Shown piece by piece: positions 30,069 to 39,448 of a stretch of DNA of 64,000 nucleotides. A program made the translations under genes and the position numbers. Positions within the stretch are counted from its first letter, which is position 1, and every line of letters begins with the position of its first letter. The notes under the pieces were generated by a model, which worked only from the letters and a program-made list of their open reading frames with translations, did not search any database and was not told where the DNA came from. The stretch is from a virus. The stretch lies in the IMG/VR virus record IMGVR_UViG_3300025466_001905, positions 1 through 64,000 of that record; one strand, 5' to 3'.

Positions 30069-32271
30069 TATTGTACTTGTTGTAATAGTAATTCTCAAGC
30101 CATTCCCAATCAAAGCTGAGTTTTAATGCAGAGTAGTCACCGTTGACCTGTTCATAGTATTCTACTGCATCGCCTGCGCCTTGCAGACAATATTCGGCAT
30201 TTTGCCCTTGTGCTCGACTACACCAAACTTTTAGTCTGTACTGTATTTCAGTGCCTGCACCTTGATCAACTTCTTGTTTGAGCTTTAGCACTTCTCTAAA
30301 TGCACTTCGCCATGTGATCCAGGGATCTGTGTTAAATCTTGAAATACTGGCACAGATAGGCACAACTTCGTGAGCTGCACTCAAAGTAAAATCCAGGCCT
30401 GGTACAGTGTCTAACACCAACTGTTTGTTGTACAAATTTATATTCATGGCACCATATTCTAAACCATTCAAAGGGTTACGACTGTGGAAAATATAGTGCT
30501 TGGGTTGTTGCAAGCGATCTGGTGCAAAATCAAATTTAAATTCTGGCAAAACTTCAGTCTTGGCAAACACAGCAAAAAACCAAGGAGTTGAGCTCAATGC
30601 CGCAGCAGTTTTATACGCAAGTTCTCTGCCAGTTACTCCGTCACTGCGCAGAGCATGTGGGCATATAGACAACAAATTTTTCCAATTTTCTTCAGCCATT
30701 GGTTCACCATTGCTGATAAACACAATGTCAGATGGTGTTGCCTTGCAAATACGCTGACTTCGATCTATATATGGATAATCATAGACCTGTGTTTTGACAT
30801 AGGGTATTGCAGCTCTGGGCACTATCACAGTTTCTGCTCCTGAATCCAATGGCACAACAGTTTTGGTTTGTTCTCTCCATAATGGCACAGTGGGCACAAA
30901 ATTGTCATAATCATTGACTGTGAACAAGGCCAGTGGACCTGTCCAGGATCTTGTTTTGATTTGTTCCACATGTGTATCACTGTTGTGTGAAATTATTGGC
31001 ATGGGTCTTCTAGGCACAGAAATGCCTACAAAATTCAAGTCATACCATTCTAACAATTTACAATTTTCAGATCTAGACAAAAATGTTGGTGAGTGCATGA
31101 AAAATGTGTCACCAAACTTTTCTCCGTCAGATGCAAACACATGCAACATACCTGCTTGCCATTGTTCTGGATGCCAGGTAAAGTCAAAATTGCTGTAGTC
31201 ACACACGCTGGAACATATCCAAACAAATTCGTGGCCATCTCTATTGGCACCGCGGGCAATGCGTTTCAATGTGTCCAAGTAGTTGTCAAAATATCTTACA
31301 ATAGAAACGTTCTGATTGACTTGGTCAATTGTAATCTGTGCATTGTTGTCTAGATGATCTATCACATAGGTCCATGCTGCTACTCTAGAAGTTTTGATAC
31401 GTACCTGATCAATGTATTTGATTTCGGTGGCACCAGGCATGGAGTACACTGGTCCTCCTGTTTTTTGATGTTGTGTGGCAAATTGGTAGATATAGGGTGG
31501 CGATCCTGGATCTGGTACCCAACTGAAATCTACTTCGCCCACATCCACTGTGTCAGGCACTGACCATTGACTGTAATCAGGCAATAGTTCGGCTCTGGGC
31601 CAGGTCATGAACTTTCTTTCCATTGCACCAGGCACACAATACTCGACCGTGGGCATAATTTCAGCACGATGCCATTGGTTACCAAACACATAGATATAAG
31701 GCGGATCTCCTGGATCCGGTACCCAACTGAAATCCCAATGGCACTCAGTCAATACCTGCCATTGACAATGATACTTTTGTGGCAATTTAGCCAATGGTGA
31801 CTGCATAAATTTGTACTCATTGGCACCAGGCACATGGTACTCGACCGTGGGCATCTTGGTAGCTGGGTACCATTGATTGCCAAACACATAGATATATGGT
31901 GGATCCCAAGGGTGTGGATGCCAGGTGTAATCAAACTCTATATTGGGCACCAGTTCCACATAGTGCGGATCATTGATCAGTCTGCGAGTGGGTATGATGT
32001 GTTGATGAAATCGATATTGTACTTCTGTAACATGCGTGGGCACAAGATATGTGCCTGAATACTGATGATGTTGACTGGACCAAGTATGCGTAAAGTCTTT
32101 TTCCCAAGACACAGGTTCCCAAAGAAAATCAAAGTCAGTATAGTCCGCTAAGTAGTTGATCCACCAAAAATATCTGGTACGACTTAGTGTTCTTGCATGA
32201 TCAATATCGGATGCCAGTTGCTCGTGAGGAAATACGTTGGGTTTTGTTCCAGAATAAAATACGTCAAACAT
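30055..32271 (-). CDS. Large repeat-containing phage protein
   Basis: A 738-residue protein with three repeats of about 65-70 residues near residues 110-305, each containing [FY]-[ST]-W-[HV]-P-x2-[WG]-[DS]-PPYIY followed by VPGA or MPGA. A fourth FTWHPEQW copy occurs near 380. The C-terminal third holds SDIVFISNGEPMAEENW and TPWFFAVFAK, resembling the start of the GT-like protein at 55797 (YLSYDEPQREEFW and RFILIDGDN). So repeats may bind glycan and the tail may act as a glycosyltransferase domain. Its ATG lies one base from the divergent gene at 32273. Confidence 0.68.
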   Translation of the reverse strand: MFDVFYSGTKPNVFPHEQLASDIDHARTLSRTRYFWWINYLADYTDFDFLWEPVSWEKDFTHTWSSQHHQYSGTYLVPTHVTEVQYRFHQHIIPTRRLINDPHYVELVPNIEFDYTWHPHPWDPPYIYVFGNQWYPATKMPTVEYHVPGANEYKFMQSPLAKLPQKYHCQWQVLTECHWDFSWVPDPGDPPYIYVFGNQWHRAEIMPTVEYCVPGAMERKFMTWPRAELLPDYSQWSVPDTVDVGEVDFSWVPDPGSPPYIYQFATQHQKTGGPVYSMPGATEIKYIDQVRIKTSRVAAWTYVIDHLDNNAQITIDQVNQNVSIVRYFDNYLDTLKRIARGANRDGHEFVWICSSVCDYSNFDFTWHPEQWQAGMLHVFASDGEKFGDTFFMHSPTFLSRSENCKLLEWYDLNFVGISVPRRPMPIISHNSDTHVEQIKTRSWTGPLALFTVNDYDNFVPTVPLWREQTKTVVPLDSGAETVIVPRAAIPYVKTQVYDYPYIDRSQRICKATPSDIVFISNGEPMAEENWKNLLSICPHALRSDGVTGRELAYKTAAALSSTPWFFAVFAKTEVLPEFKFDFAPDRLQQPKHYIFHSRNPLNGLEYGAMNINLYNKQLVLDTVPGLDFTLSAAHEVVPICASISRFNTDPWITWRSAFREVLKLKQEVDQGAGTEIQYRLKVWCSRAQGQNAEYCLQGAGDAVEYYEQVNGDYSALKLSFDWEWLENYYYNKYNTKIW
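31430..31930 (-). repeat. Three tandem repeats (about 197 bp) in the 30055-32271 gene
   Basis: Units begin near 31428, 31625 and 31822 on the plus strand (CACCAGGCA followed by TCGACCGTGGGCA in the latter two). The two rightmost are the closest to each other: TACTCGACCGTGGGCAT and CCAAACACATAGATATA are shared. Recent in-frame duplication is likely. Confidence 0.75.
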
Positions 32272-32272
32272 A

Positions 32273-33364
32273 ATGATTAGAATAGATGAAATTTACAACA
32301 ATACATTTTGGCCTTGGCTGAGAAAAAACAAAGTTGGAGCCAGATTATTTTTTTGTGATCCGCCCGGCAAGGCCGATGTAGACAGTCTATTTAATCTTGG
32401 TTCTGACAACATGGTAGAAACTGACTATGTTTTTTTGCATGATCAAGAACCTGTGCATTTGGATTTGCATAAACCCTTGTTTGATGCAGTGATAAGTCGT
32501 AACCAGGACATACACTGTAAACCGCAAGGACACATAATTGTCAGTGAACAAGGCGAATATGTTGACCAATTATTGGCCATGTACGGTTGGCAGAGTCATT
32601 ATTATTTTTACCATGGGTGGGCATGTAAAGATTGGTTTCGTGGGTATGACAAAACTTTTCTGATTGATCGGGCTCGAAATCGACAACCCACAAAAACTTT
32701 TATTAGTCCCAATCGTATTATTGCAGGCAAACGCGATCATCGAGTGTTGTTTCTTTACCATGTGTTTAAAAATCAACTTGAACATAATTGGATATCTGCT
32801 CCACGCACATGTGTTTATGAAAATGTAGATATATCTGTCATAGCTAGCAAGTATAATAGCATATACACAGACATAGAGCAAGTGTTATTGTCGGCACAAT
32901 TGCCCAGGCTGTTCCCTGGAGAACATGTTCAACATATGACCAGTTGTTGGTTGACCAATTTTGACGAAGCAGCAGACAGTCTTGTGTATGTGCCAACCGA
33001 AACAGTATATTTTGGACGTAGGCTACACATAACAGAAAAAACTTTCAAAGCCATAGCCTTAGAAATGCCATTTGTGCTGGTTGCTCCTGCTCATAGTTTG
33101 CGTTACATGAGAAGTTATGGATTTCAAACGTTCAAAGGCATATTCGACGAAAGCTACGACGACGAAACCGACGATATCATTCGCATTGAAAAAGTTACAA
33201 AATTATTGACTGATCTAGATAATATGACAGTCAAAGAACGACAAGAGATACATCGTGCTTGTTTGCCTGTAGTGGAACACAATTTTGAACACTTTTATGG
33301 TTCAGGGTTTGACCAGATACTATGGGCAGAGCTGAAGGATATGTTGCATGAGCTTGCCATTTAA
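32273..33364 (+). CDS. Phage glycosyltransferase-like protein, TEKTF family
   Basis: A 363-residue protein. Near residue 250-290 it has ITEKTFKAIALEMPF, then an SYGFQTF.GIFDESYDD block. This T-E-K-x-[FW]-[KR]-x-I ... P ... G-[FY]-x-TF ... D-x-S-[YF]-D core is shared by five proteins in this window (32273, 33348, 46262, 47995, 52555) and resembles the donor-binding end of exostosin-like glycosyltransferases. The N-terminal half is unrelated-looking in each, which suggests acceptor variation. Start is one base from the divergent gene's start. Confidence 0.68.
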   Translation: MIRIDEIYNNTFWPWLRKNKVGARLFFCDPPGKADVDSLFNLGSDNMVETDYVFLHDQEPVHLDLHKPLFDAVISRNQDIHCKPQGHIIVSEQGEYVDQLLAMYGWQSHYYFYHGWACKDWFRGYDKTFLIDRARNRQPTKTFISPNRIIAGKRDHRVLFLYHVFKNQLEHNWISAPRTCVYENVDISVIASKYNSIYTDIEQVLLSAQLPRLFPGEHVQHMTSCWLTNFDEAADSLVYVPTETVYFGRRLHITEKTFKAIALEMPFVLVAPAHSLRYMRSYGFQTFKGIFDESYDDETDDIIRIEKVTKLLTDLDNMTVKERQEIHRACLPVVEHNFEHFYGSGFDQILWAELKDMLHELAI

Positions 33365-34508
33365 TTTTGTCACTGACAACATTGTAAAAAACAAAATATA
33401 TCCAGCCTTGGCCCAGTGGCAGGCACAACCATACACAAAAGAATGGCGAGATTTTGTACGCCATTGGCCAAACACAGTGCCCATAGAACTACTGGAACAC
33501 TGTAGAGCTCACAATTACCCACACAACATATCCACTACCGGGCTGGGATTTTATGCCATTGGCCTGGGATTTTTTAATTTTGATGTTGATTATTTTGACC
33601 TAATACCGCACTGGGTTTTAGAAAACAACAACAAAATACTATTTTACTATCACGAAGGTGACAATCCTTATAGAATAAAACAACGTCTGGACGAACTTTG
33701 TTATATTCATCAGTTGCCAGTGGATTGCTATCGTTTTGTCAGTGGCAATACCGCAGCCGATAATATTCCAGGATTTGTTTACTTTGCAGATCATGAGTTG
33801 TTGTACTGGAATCGAAATCGCACAGTGCCTGCTTGTGCTCTGAATTTTGCTCCAAGATCAAAAGAATTCACAGTATTGTCTCGTACACACAAATGGTGGC
33901 GAGCCACTGTGATGACTGATATGATTCGTAATCAAATATTGACCAACAGTTTTTGGAGTTATAATACAGATATCTCTTTAGATGAGTTGCCCAACGACAA
34001 CCCCATTGAAATTGATACGCTTGATATCAGCACAGATATAACTGATTTTTTAGCAGGAGCACCTTACACATGTGATACTCAAACTCAAGAACAGCACAAT
34101 GATCACAGTCAAACTGAACTTGCACACTACTGTGATTCTTATTGTAGTGTTGTTTTAGAAACTCATTACGATGCTGATCAAAGCGGGGGTGCTTTTTTGA
34201 CCGAAAAAACATTCAAACCTATCAAGCACGGTCAACCATTTGTGATTGTGGGCGCACCAGGAAGTTTAGAAACTTTGAGAAAATTAGGCTACAAAACTTT
34301 TGATCAAGTGATAGACTCAAGCTATGATAACATACAGAACAACACTCACCGTTGGCAAAAGACACTCCAGGTTATCAAACAATTGCAACAACAAGATATG
34401 CATAAAATTTTATTGGCCTGCCAGGCAGATCTTAAACACAACCAAGAATTATTTTTGTCATCAAAATACACAAGATTAAATAGCTTACTTGAAAGATTAC
34501 ATGATTAA
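33348..34508 (+). CDS. Phage glycosyltransferase-like protein, TEKTF family
   Basis: A 386-residue protein overlapping the previous gene by 17 bases. The family block reads LTEKTFKPIKHGQPFVIVG and LGYKTFDQVIDSSYD near residues 280-330, preceded by VVLETHYD. FTVLSRTHKWWRATV in the middle looks like the fold's hinge region. Likely transfers a sugar, with an unknown acceptor, as part of the 32-36 kb unit. Confidence 0.68.
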   Translation: MSLPFNFVTDNIVKNKIYPALAQWQAQPYTKEWRDFVRHWPNTVPIELLEHCRAHNYPHNISTTGLGFYAIGLGFFNFDVDYFDLIPHWVLENNNKILFYYHEGDNPYRIKQRLDELCYIHQLPVDCYRFVSGNTAADNIPGFVYFADHELLYWNRNRTVPACALNFAPRSKEFTVLSRTHKWWRATVMTDMIRNQILTNSFWSYNTDISLDELPNDNPIEIDTLDISTDITDFLAGAPYTCDTQTQEQHNDHSQTELAHYCDSYCSVVLETHYDADQSGGAFLTEKTFKPIKHGQPFVIVGAPGSLETLRKLGYKTFDQVIDSSYDNIQNNTHRWQKTLQVIKQLQQQDMHKILLACQADLKHNQELFLSSKYTRLNSLLERLHD

Positions 34509-35520
34509 CAGTTATACCAGTTGGCAGCCTTTGCAAGAAGTCATAGTAGGTCGGGCTTACTCACCTGACTATTTTGATTTTATCGAAAATGCTCAAGTTC
34601 GAAATCAACTACAACAAATATTGTCAGAGACCGAAGAAGATTTAGATAATCTTCAACGTACCATTGAGACCTATGGCGCTCGAGTACGCAGGCCCAGGCT
34701 GATGGACAAGGACCACTTTCAAAGTCAACAGATACTCGGGCAAGGAGCACCTTTGCCCCCGTTGACTCCAAGAGACTGGCAAATTACCTTGGGACAAAAA
34801 CTGCTTAGAGTGTTGCCAATGAATGAATTGGATGAAATATGTCAGGAATACTCGGACCAGGTAATCAACCCTCACGGCGAGAACTGGGATCCTGACTGTG
34901 TATTAAATGGTGCCAGTGCTAGTTGCATTGTGCGTGTGGGGCGTGATGTGTTTTTTGACAACAGTGATTTTCTTAGACCAGATCAAACACAATGGATTGT
35001 TAAAAATTGTCTGGGTCCAGAATATAGAATCCATGAAGCCATAACCGACGGACACGGTGATGCAGTGTTTGCTATCTTGAAACCTGGAGTTATATTATCT
35101 AGCAAGCATGATATGCATCTGTATCTGGCAGACGATTTTCCAGGATGGGAAGTATTGAAGATATGGGATTCCAGCATATGGGCTGCCATGGAAATTGGCA
35201 AATTCAAATACGAGACCAGTCCTGGTGCTTGGTATGTGCAAGGTCAGACCCCCACACCAGAATTCACACAGTTTGTAGATACTTACTTGAACAAATGGAC
35301 AGGATTTGTAGCCGAAACAGTGTTTGACGTCAACTGTCTTGTGTTAGATGAAGAAAATGTTATTTTTAGTGCCTACAATAAAAATGTTTTTGATTTCTGT
35401 AAAAAACATAGAATTAATCCTATTATTTCAGAACTACGACACAGTTATTTTTGGGATGGCGGAATCAGCTGTTGCACACAAGATTTGTGTAGACTTGGAT
35501 CGCTAGAAACTTATTTGTGA
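34501..35520 (+). CDS. Amidinotransferase (glycine amidinotransferase-like)
   Basis: A 339-residue protein of the amidinotransferase superfamily. WQPLQEVIVGRAY opens it, the catalytic HxD is in DGHGDAVFAILKPG, and the nucleophile is C324 in GGISCCTQDL near the C-terminus. Arginine:glycine or inosamine amidinotransferases move a guanidino group from arginine to an amine. This would add a guanidine to an amino sugar or peptide. ATG 34501 is favoured over an in-frame TTG at 34489 because it overlaps the previous stop by only eight bases. Confidence 0.85.
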   Translation: MINSYTSWQPLQEVIVGRAYSPDYFDFIENAQVRNQLQQILSETEEDLDNLQRTIETYGARVRRPRLMDKDHFQSQQILGQGAPLPPLTPRDWQITLGQKLLRVLPMNELDEICQEYSDQVINPHGENWDPDCVLNGASASCIVRVGRDVFFDNSDFLRPDQTQWIVKNCLGPEYRIHEAITDGHGDAVFAILKPGVILSSKHDMHLYLADDFPGWEVLKIWDSSIWAAMEIGKFKYETSPGAWYVQGQTPTPEFTQFVDTYLNKWTGFVAETVFDVNCLVLDEENVIFSAYNKNVFDFCKKHRINPIISELRHSYFWDGGISCCTQDLCRLGSLETYL

Positions 35521-36506
35521 TGTATGCCATATCTGATATCAAAAAATTACATTTGGAAATTTCCAGTCTGTGCAATGCATCCTGTCCTTCATGTCCTAGA
35601 AATTTCCACGGATACCCATACAATCACGGCTATACTGAACGCAATCTAACGTTGGCTGACGTCAAACAAATTTTTTGTGTGGAATTTGTTCAACAACTGT
35701 CAGAGATACTGATCAATGGCAACTACGGCGATCTTGTAATGAATCCTGAAAGTTTGGATATCATTGAGTATTTCAGACAACACAACAGTCATGCACATAT
35801 TCCTATTTCAACCAATGGATCTGCCAGGAACAAACAATTTTGGCAACACTTGGCCAAACTAGACACCAAAGTTTATTTTTGCCTGGACGGTCTTGAAGAC
35901 ACACATAGTTTATACAGAGTCAATACCAATTTTGCCACAGTGATAAAAAATGCCAAGACTTACATTGATGCAGGCGGACATGCAGTATGGAAAATGATTC
36001 CGTTTGATCACAATAGGCACCAAATACAACAGGCTCAACAACTCAGCAGAGATTTAGGATTCAAAGATTTTATTGTAACAGATTATGGTCGCAACAACAC
36101 TCCAGTTTTTGATAAAAATGGCGATTTAACTCATGTGATTGGAGAACCAAATCAAACCAATTTTGCTGTGATGTTTTCGGCCTACAAAAGAAAGTTTGAC
36201 AACTGTTCTAACCTGTTTGATTCTACTCCAATCAAAGATCCTATAACCTGCGAAGCTCAAACAGACAAATCCATCTATGTATCCAGCACAGGAGAAGTAT
36301 TTCCCTGTTGTTACATCGGCGATACCATTGACATTGCCAAGAATTGGCAAATGAAAAAGCTTAAAAAAGAAAACAATGCATTGCACCACAGTTTGGAACA
36401 GTGTATCCAATGGTTCGCTGTTATTGAATCTTCTTGGTCTCAGCCCACATGGGCTCAAGGGCGCATGGTGGTTTGCAACAATGCTTGCGGCAGTAAAAAT
36501 TTATAG
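35520..36506 (+). CDS. Radical SAM/SPASM-type protein
   Basis: A 328-residue enzyme with C18-x3-C22-x2-C25 in SSLCNASCPSCPR and a cysteine-rich C-terminus (CEAQ...FPCCY...CIQW...VVCNNACG) as in SPASM domains that hold extra iron-sulfur clusters. SPASM enzymes modify peptides (sactipeptides, PqqE-like) or sugars. The start ATG overlaps the amidinotransferase stop (TGATG). The pair may act in sequence on one substrate. It ends six bases inside the convergent gene at 36501. Confidence 0.85.
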   Translation: MYAISDIKKLHLEISSLCNASCPSCPRNFHGYPYNHGYTERNLTLADVKQIFCVEFVQQLSEILINGNYGDLVMNPESLDIIEYFRQHNSHAHIPISTNGSARNKQFWQHLAKLDTKVYFCLDGLEDTHSLYRVNTNFATVIKNAKTYIDAGGHAVWKMIPFDHNRHQIQQAQQLSRDLGFKDFIVTDYGRNNTPVFDKNGDLTHVIGEPNQTNFAVMFSAYKRKFDNCSNLFDSTPIKDPITCEAQTDKSIYVSSTGEVFPCCYIGDTIDIAKNWQMKKLKKENNALHHSLEQCIQWFAVIESSWSQPTWAQGRMVVCNNACGSKNL

Positions 36507-37145
36507 ATCTATTTGAATACACTGTTGTTTGTTAGAGTGTGACAACAAGCTGTTGTGAACAGTGTGGGCTAGCCGCAGATTAAATTCTGGCGAAAGATGA
36601 TTGTGATACTGATGCATTAACTTTTTAATATCTTCTCTATCGCCCCATGTGTTGGGTTGCCCGCCTGCAGATGTAACTGCAATATGCAACAATGGTGTAT
36701 CAAATTTAATGCCTTCCAGTATGGAAAAATACTGCTGCGTATTTGGAAAACACTGCAAATGCACAACTTTTTTTCCTTGCATCAATTGGTTCAGCTCATA
36801 AAACCATTGTTGCATACACCAAGTTGTTACGTCGTCGGTTTGTATATAAGTATGCCATATTTTTTTGGCCAGATCCCCATCGCTGGAGGGAATACTAAAA
36901 ATAGGATTGCTGCTTAGTAATCTGTTTGGATCAGTATGGCAAAAAACAAAATATTCAGTTTCTTCAAACTTGTGAGATTTCATATAATCCAGTAGATGTT
37001 TACGTACTGGCCACCATCCTTGTCCAGCAAATCCATACCCTTCCAATTGTAAACTACAAAGCTCTGCTAGTTTTGCGGGCCAGTGTTTTTCAATGTTTTC
37101 TCTGTGAAAACAATAACTATCGCCTGCTATGTAAATGTAACTCAC
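36501..37145 (-). CDS. SGNH-hydrolase-like protein
   Basis: A 214-residue protein starting at GTG 37145 within the GTGA stop of the carbamoyltransferase. SYIYIAGDSYCFH has the GDS block with the putative nucleophile Ser10, followed by FVFCHTDPNR. A block V D-x-x-H is not clear, so it may be inactive or a distant esterase/acyltransferase. It terminates the 22-kb minus-strand polycistron. Confidence 0.68.
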   Translation of the reverse strand: MSYIYIAGDSYCFHRENIEKHWPAKLAELCSLQLEGYGFAGQGWWPVRKHLLDYMKSHKFEETEYFVFCHTDPNRLLSSNPIFSIPSSDGDLAKKIWHTYIQTDDVTTWCMQQWFYELNQLMQGKKVVHLQCFPNTQQYFSILEGIKFDTPLLHIAVTSAGGQPNTWGDREDIKKLMHQYHNHLSPEFNLRLAHTVHNSLLSHSNKQQCIQIDL

Positions 37146-38641
37146 GAACACACCTTAACATTGTACAACTGTTCAAATTGATCTGCATCTCTACGGTCAT
37201 TGATCATGGGCTCACCTCGTATGTTAAGACTAGTATTCAACAACATAGGACACCCAGTGATCACAAACCATTTTTCCAATAGTTCTCTTATGCCGGATCT
37301 GTCAGGCGGCACAGTCTGAATCCTACTAGTTCCATCCACATGAACAATAGCAGGAAATAAATCAGGGCGCCGACAACGGCCTACAATTTGCATATACCTA
37401 CTGTCACTCCAGCCGCTGGGCATATCAAAGTACTGATCAACAAGTTCTTCCAATATAACAGGAGCAAACGGTCTAAATTTTTGTCTACGTTTGATTTCAT
37501 TCACAAGGTCCTTTATTTTGTCTCCTCTTGGGTCTGCCAGCAAACTTCTATTTCCTAGTGCTCGCGGCCCAAACTCTGCTCGACCACTAGCCACCCCAAC
37601 AATATGATCACTAAGAAGCCGATCAAGTATATCATTAGTTGGATAGCAGCCATCGATATTATGCCCAAGAGAAGCACTGTGCCAATTAATAGGTCCGCCA
37701 TATACCAGTGCTGCGGCGCCAAGGCTAGACCCAGCATCACCAGGATTAGGCATAATCCAAATGTTTTCAAAATATTTCCCCAAGTTTCTATTAGCCAGGC
37801 AGTTGAGTGCAACACCGCCCATGTAAACCAAGTTAGAGCTCCAACAAAAATCTCTAGCTCTCTTCATTACATTATATATCAAGTTTTCAGCTAGGTCTTG
37901 ACTCATTGCAGCAATATCTTCGTTCTCTGCATGTGACATAAAATCAGCGTCAACGCCAATGTGCAAGTTTTGTTTGAATGTTACAGCATGTTCGTCTTCC
38001 ACCAGACGTCTTTTCAGCAAGTCTCCAAGGCCTTGCCCACCGTAGGCACTCATGCCCATCATGATGTATTCTTCTTCGCCGGCTTTGAGTCCCACACGAT
38101 CAGTCATTGCTGAGTAAAACAGTCCTATGCTGTGCGGATAGCGTTGCCCCCAAAGTTTGGTATACTGTGCTCGACCGTTGACATATTCTGCGCCCCAAAT
38201 TGTTATGGTATCTAGTTCACCAATGGCATCTATAACAACAACTGTGGCCTTTGTGTAGGGGCTGGTTTGGAATCCGGCGGCAGCGTGCGATAAATGATGG
38301 GACATGAATCTCCGAGGGCATCGTAGTAGTCGTTCCTGATGAACAGATACAGATAAATGTTTACGCAAATACTGATCAAGAGTGAAATTTTTAAAATCAA
38401 AGGCTTCATGATATTGTCCTGACTGTAGTTGTTGTAATTTTTTGATCCAAGGACGCTCGTAGTAGGCCACAAGATCTGGATTGCCATAACTTAATGCGTC
38501 TGATACTAGTGCATCATTTATATGGGCATCATTCTTGATCTTGCTGTAACGTTCTGCATGTCCAGCAAATAAAATGTCACCGTTGTCAATCAATGACACT
38601 GCAGCATCATGAAATCCAGCACTTATACCTAGTATCTTCAT
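37142..38641 (-). CDS. Carbamoyltransferase (NodU/CmcH/TobZ family)
   Basis: A 499-residue protein. MKILGISAGFHDAAVSLI and HHLSHA (115-120) mark the Kae1-like domain that makes the carbamoyl-adenylate, GGVALNC is the second metal/nucleotide site, and GRAEFGPRALGNRSLLADPR opens the C-terminal YrdC-like transfer domain. It should transfer a carbamoyl group from carbamoyl phosphate to a hydroxyl of a sugar or natural product. The family is normally found in antibiotic and Nod-factor clusters. Start ATG overlaps the stop of the basic peptide gene. Confidence 0.92.
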   Translation of the reverse strand: MKILGISAGFHDAAVSLIDNGDILFAGHAERYSKIKNDAHINDALVSDALSYGNPDLVAYYERPWIKKLQQLQSGQYHEAFDFKNFTLDQYLRKHLSVSVHQERLLRCPRRFMSHHLSHAAAGFQTSPYTKATVVVIDAIGELDTITIWGAEYVNGRAQYTKLWGQRYPHSIGLFYSAMTDRVGLKAGEEEYIMMGMSAYGGQGLGDLLKRRLVEDEHAVTFKQNLHIGVDADFMSHAENEDIAAMSQDLAENLIYNVMKRARDFCWSSNLVYMGGVALNCLANRNLGKYFENIWIMPNPGDAGSSLGAAALVYGGPINWHSASLGHNIDGCYPTNDILDRLLSDHIVGVASGRAEFGPRALGNRSLLADPRGDKIKDLVNEIKRRQKFRPFAPVILEELVDQYFDMPSGWSDSRYMQIVGRCRRPDLFPAIVHVDGTSRIQTVPPDRSGIRELLEKWFVITGCPMLLNTSLNIRGEPMINDRRDADQFEQLYNVKVCS

Positions 38642-38739
38642 TTATAGATAAAAGGATCTCGTTTGCGCAGTTCTTTTAATTTTTTTCTATAACGTATTTC
38701 CAACTGTATACGTGCTATTAGTTTCTTAATCCAATTCAT
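38638..38739 (-). CDS. Tiny basic peptide (33 residues)
   Basis: ATG 38737-38739 to TGA, overlapping both neighbours. The product, MNWIKKLIARIQLEIRYRKK then LKELRKRDPFIYK, is an amphipathic basic helix. It matches a short peptide I recall beside carbamoyltransferase-type genes in phages. It might act as a nucleic-acid or membrane binder. Its codon-coupled position argues it is translated. Confidence 0.65.
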   Translation of the reverse strand: MNWIKKLIARIQLEIRYRKKLKELRKRDPFIYK

Positions 38740-39448
38740 TGTTTTTTTCCTTTTGCCTAGCAGCCAGTTCAGGGTCATAGTAAGGAACCATACAAAATGT
38801 AATAGTACCTTTGTCCACCGTGGTCCCCCGTCGAAATGCCATGACTGTTTCTATATTATAGTAATTATACCTAGCGTCAATGGGTTGATCCCATTTGAGA
38901 CCAGATCCCACTGCAGTACCATTGTTTATCTGATAGTTAGGTTCCACAGAACCAGCAAATTCATGCCAGTCAGAATTCCAATCCAAAAGATAAGGCAGTA
39001 TTATTGCACGCCATCCTGGCGCCATGCGAGCACGCCATGGCCAAAATAACAAACGAAATTGATATTCGTAAGGACTTGAATCTAGCAGTCCATGCGAATC
39101 TGGTTGCATGGTCCACGGTCCCTGAGATCGATTGGCCCACTTTGTACCGTGTAACATTTCAGGGTGCAAGAATCCACGATTAAAGTAGGTATCGTAGCCA
39201 TCCAGATTTTCTGGTAACGGCATAGTATAGCCTATGTTGAGCAGGCCACGAAAGCCCAAGCAGTGTCGTATGGTATGCTGCAATCCAAAACCTTCTGGCA
39301 AATAATCTTTGATATTGCCTTTGAGATTTTTATACCAGCCAGGCAAGAAATTTTTCACTGGTTGTGGCGCAGCACAATCAAGATACTGTATGTCAGGGTC
39401 TGACGAGTATTCCCATGCAAGATAATCAGTGACTTGAACTGTAGTCAT
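38726..39448 (-). CDS. Hypothetical protein (DUF6065-like pattern)
   Basis: A 240-residue aromatic protein: LPGWYKNL, then TIRHCLGFRGLLNIGYTMPLP and a Trp-rich C-terminal half. The Cys-and-Gly pattern around RHCLGF and the GY...PL motif reminds me of DUF6065 proteins found beside oxygenases and sugar genes. That resemblance is from memory and uncertain. It overlaps the peptide gene by 14 bases. Function unknown. Confidence 0.62.
   Translation of the reverse strand: MTTVQVTDYLAWEYSSDPDIQYLDCAAPQPVKNFLPGWYKNLKGNIKDYLPEGFGLQHTIRHCLGFRGLLNIGYTMPLPENLDGYDTYFNRGFLHPEMLHGTKWANRSQGPWTMQPDSHGLLDSSPYEYQFRLLFWPWRARMAPGWRAIILPYLLDWNSDWHEFAGSVEPNYQINNGTAVGSGLKWDQPIDARYNYYNIETVMAFRRGTTVDKGTITFCMVPYYDPELAARQKEKNNELD

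Noticed and set aside
31430-31930. CRISPR-like array at the repeated segment
   Set aside because: The units are about 197 bp, in frame with a coding sequence and not separated by spacers of equal length.
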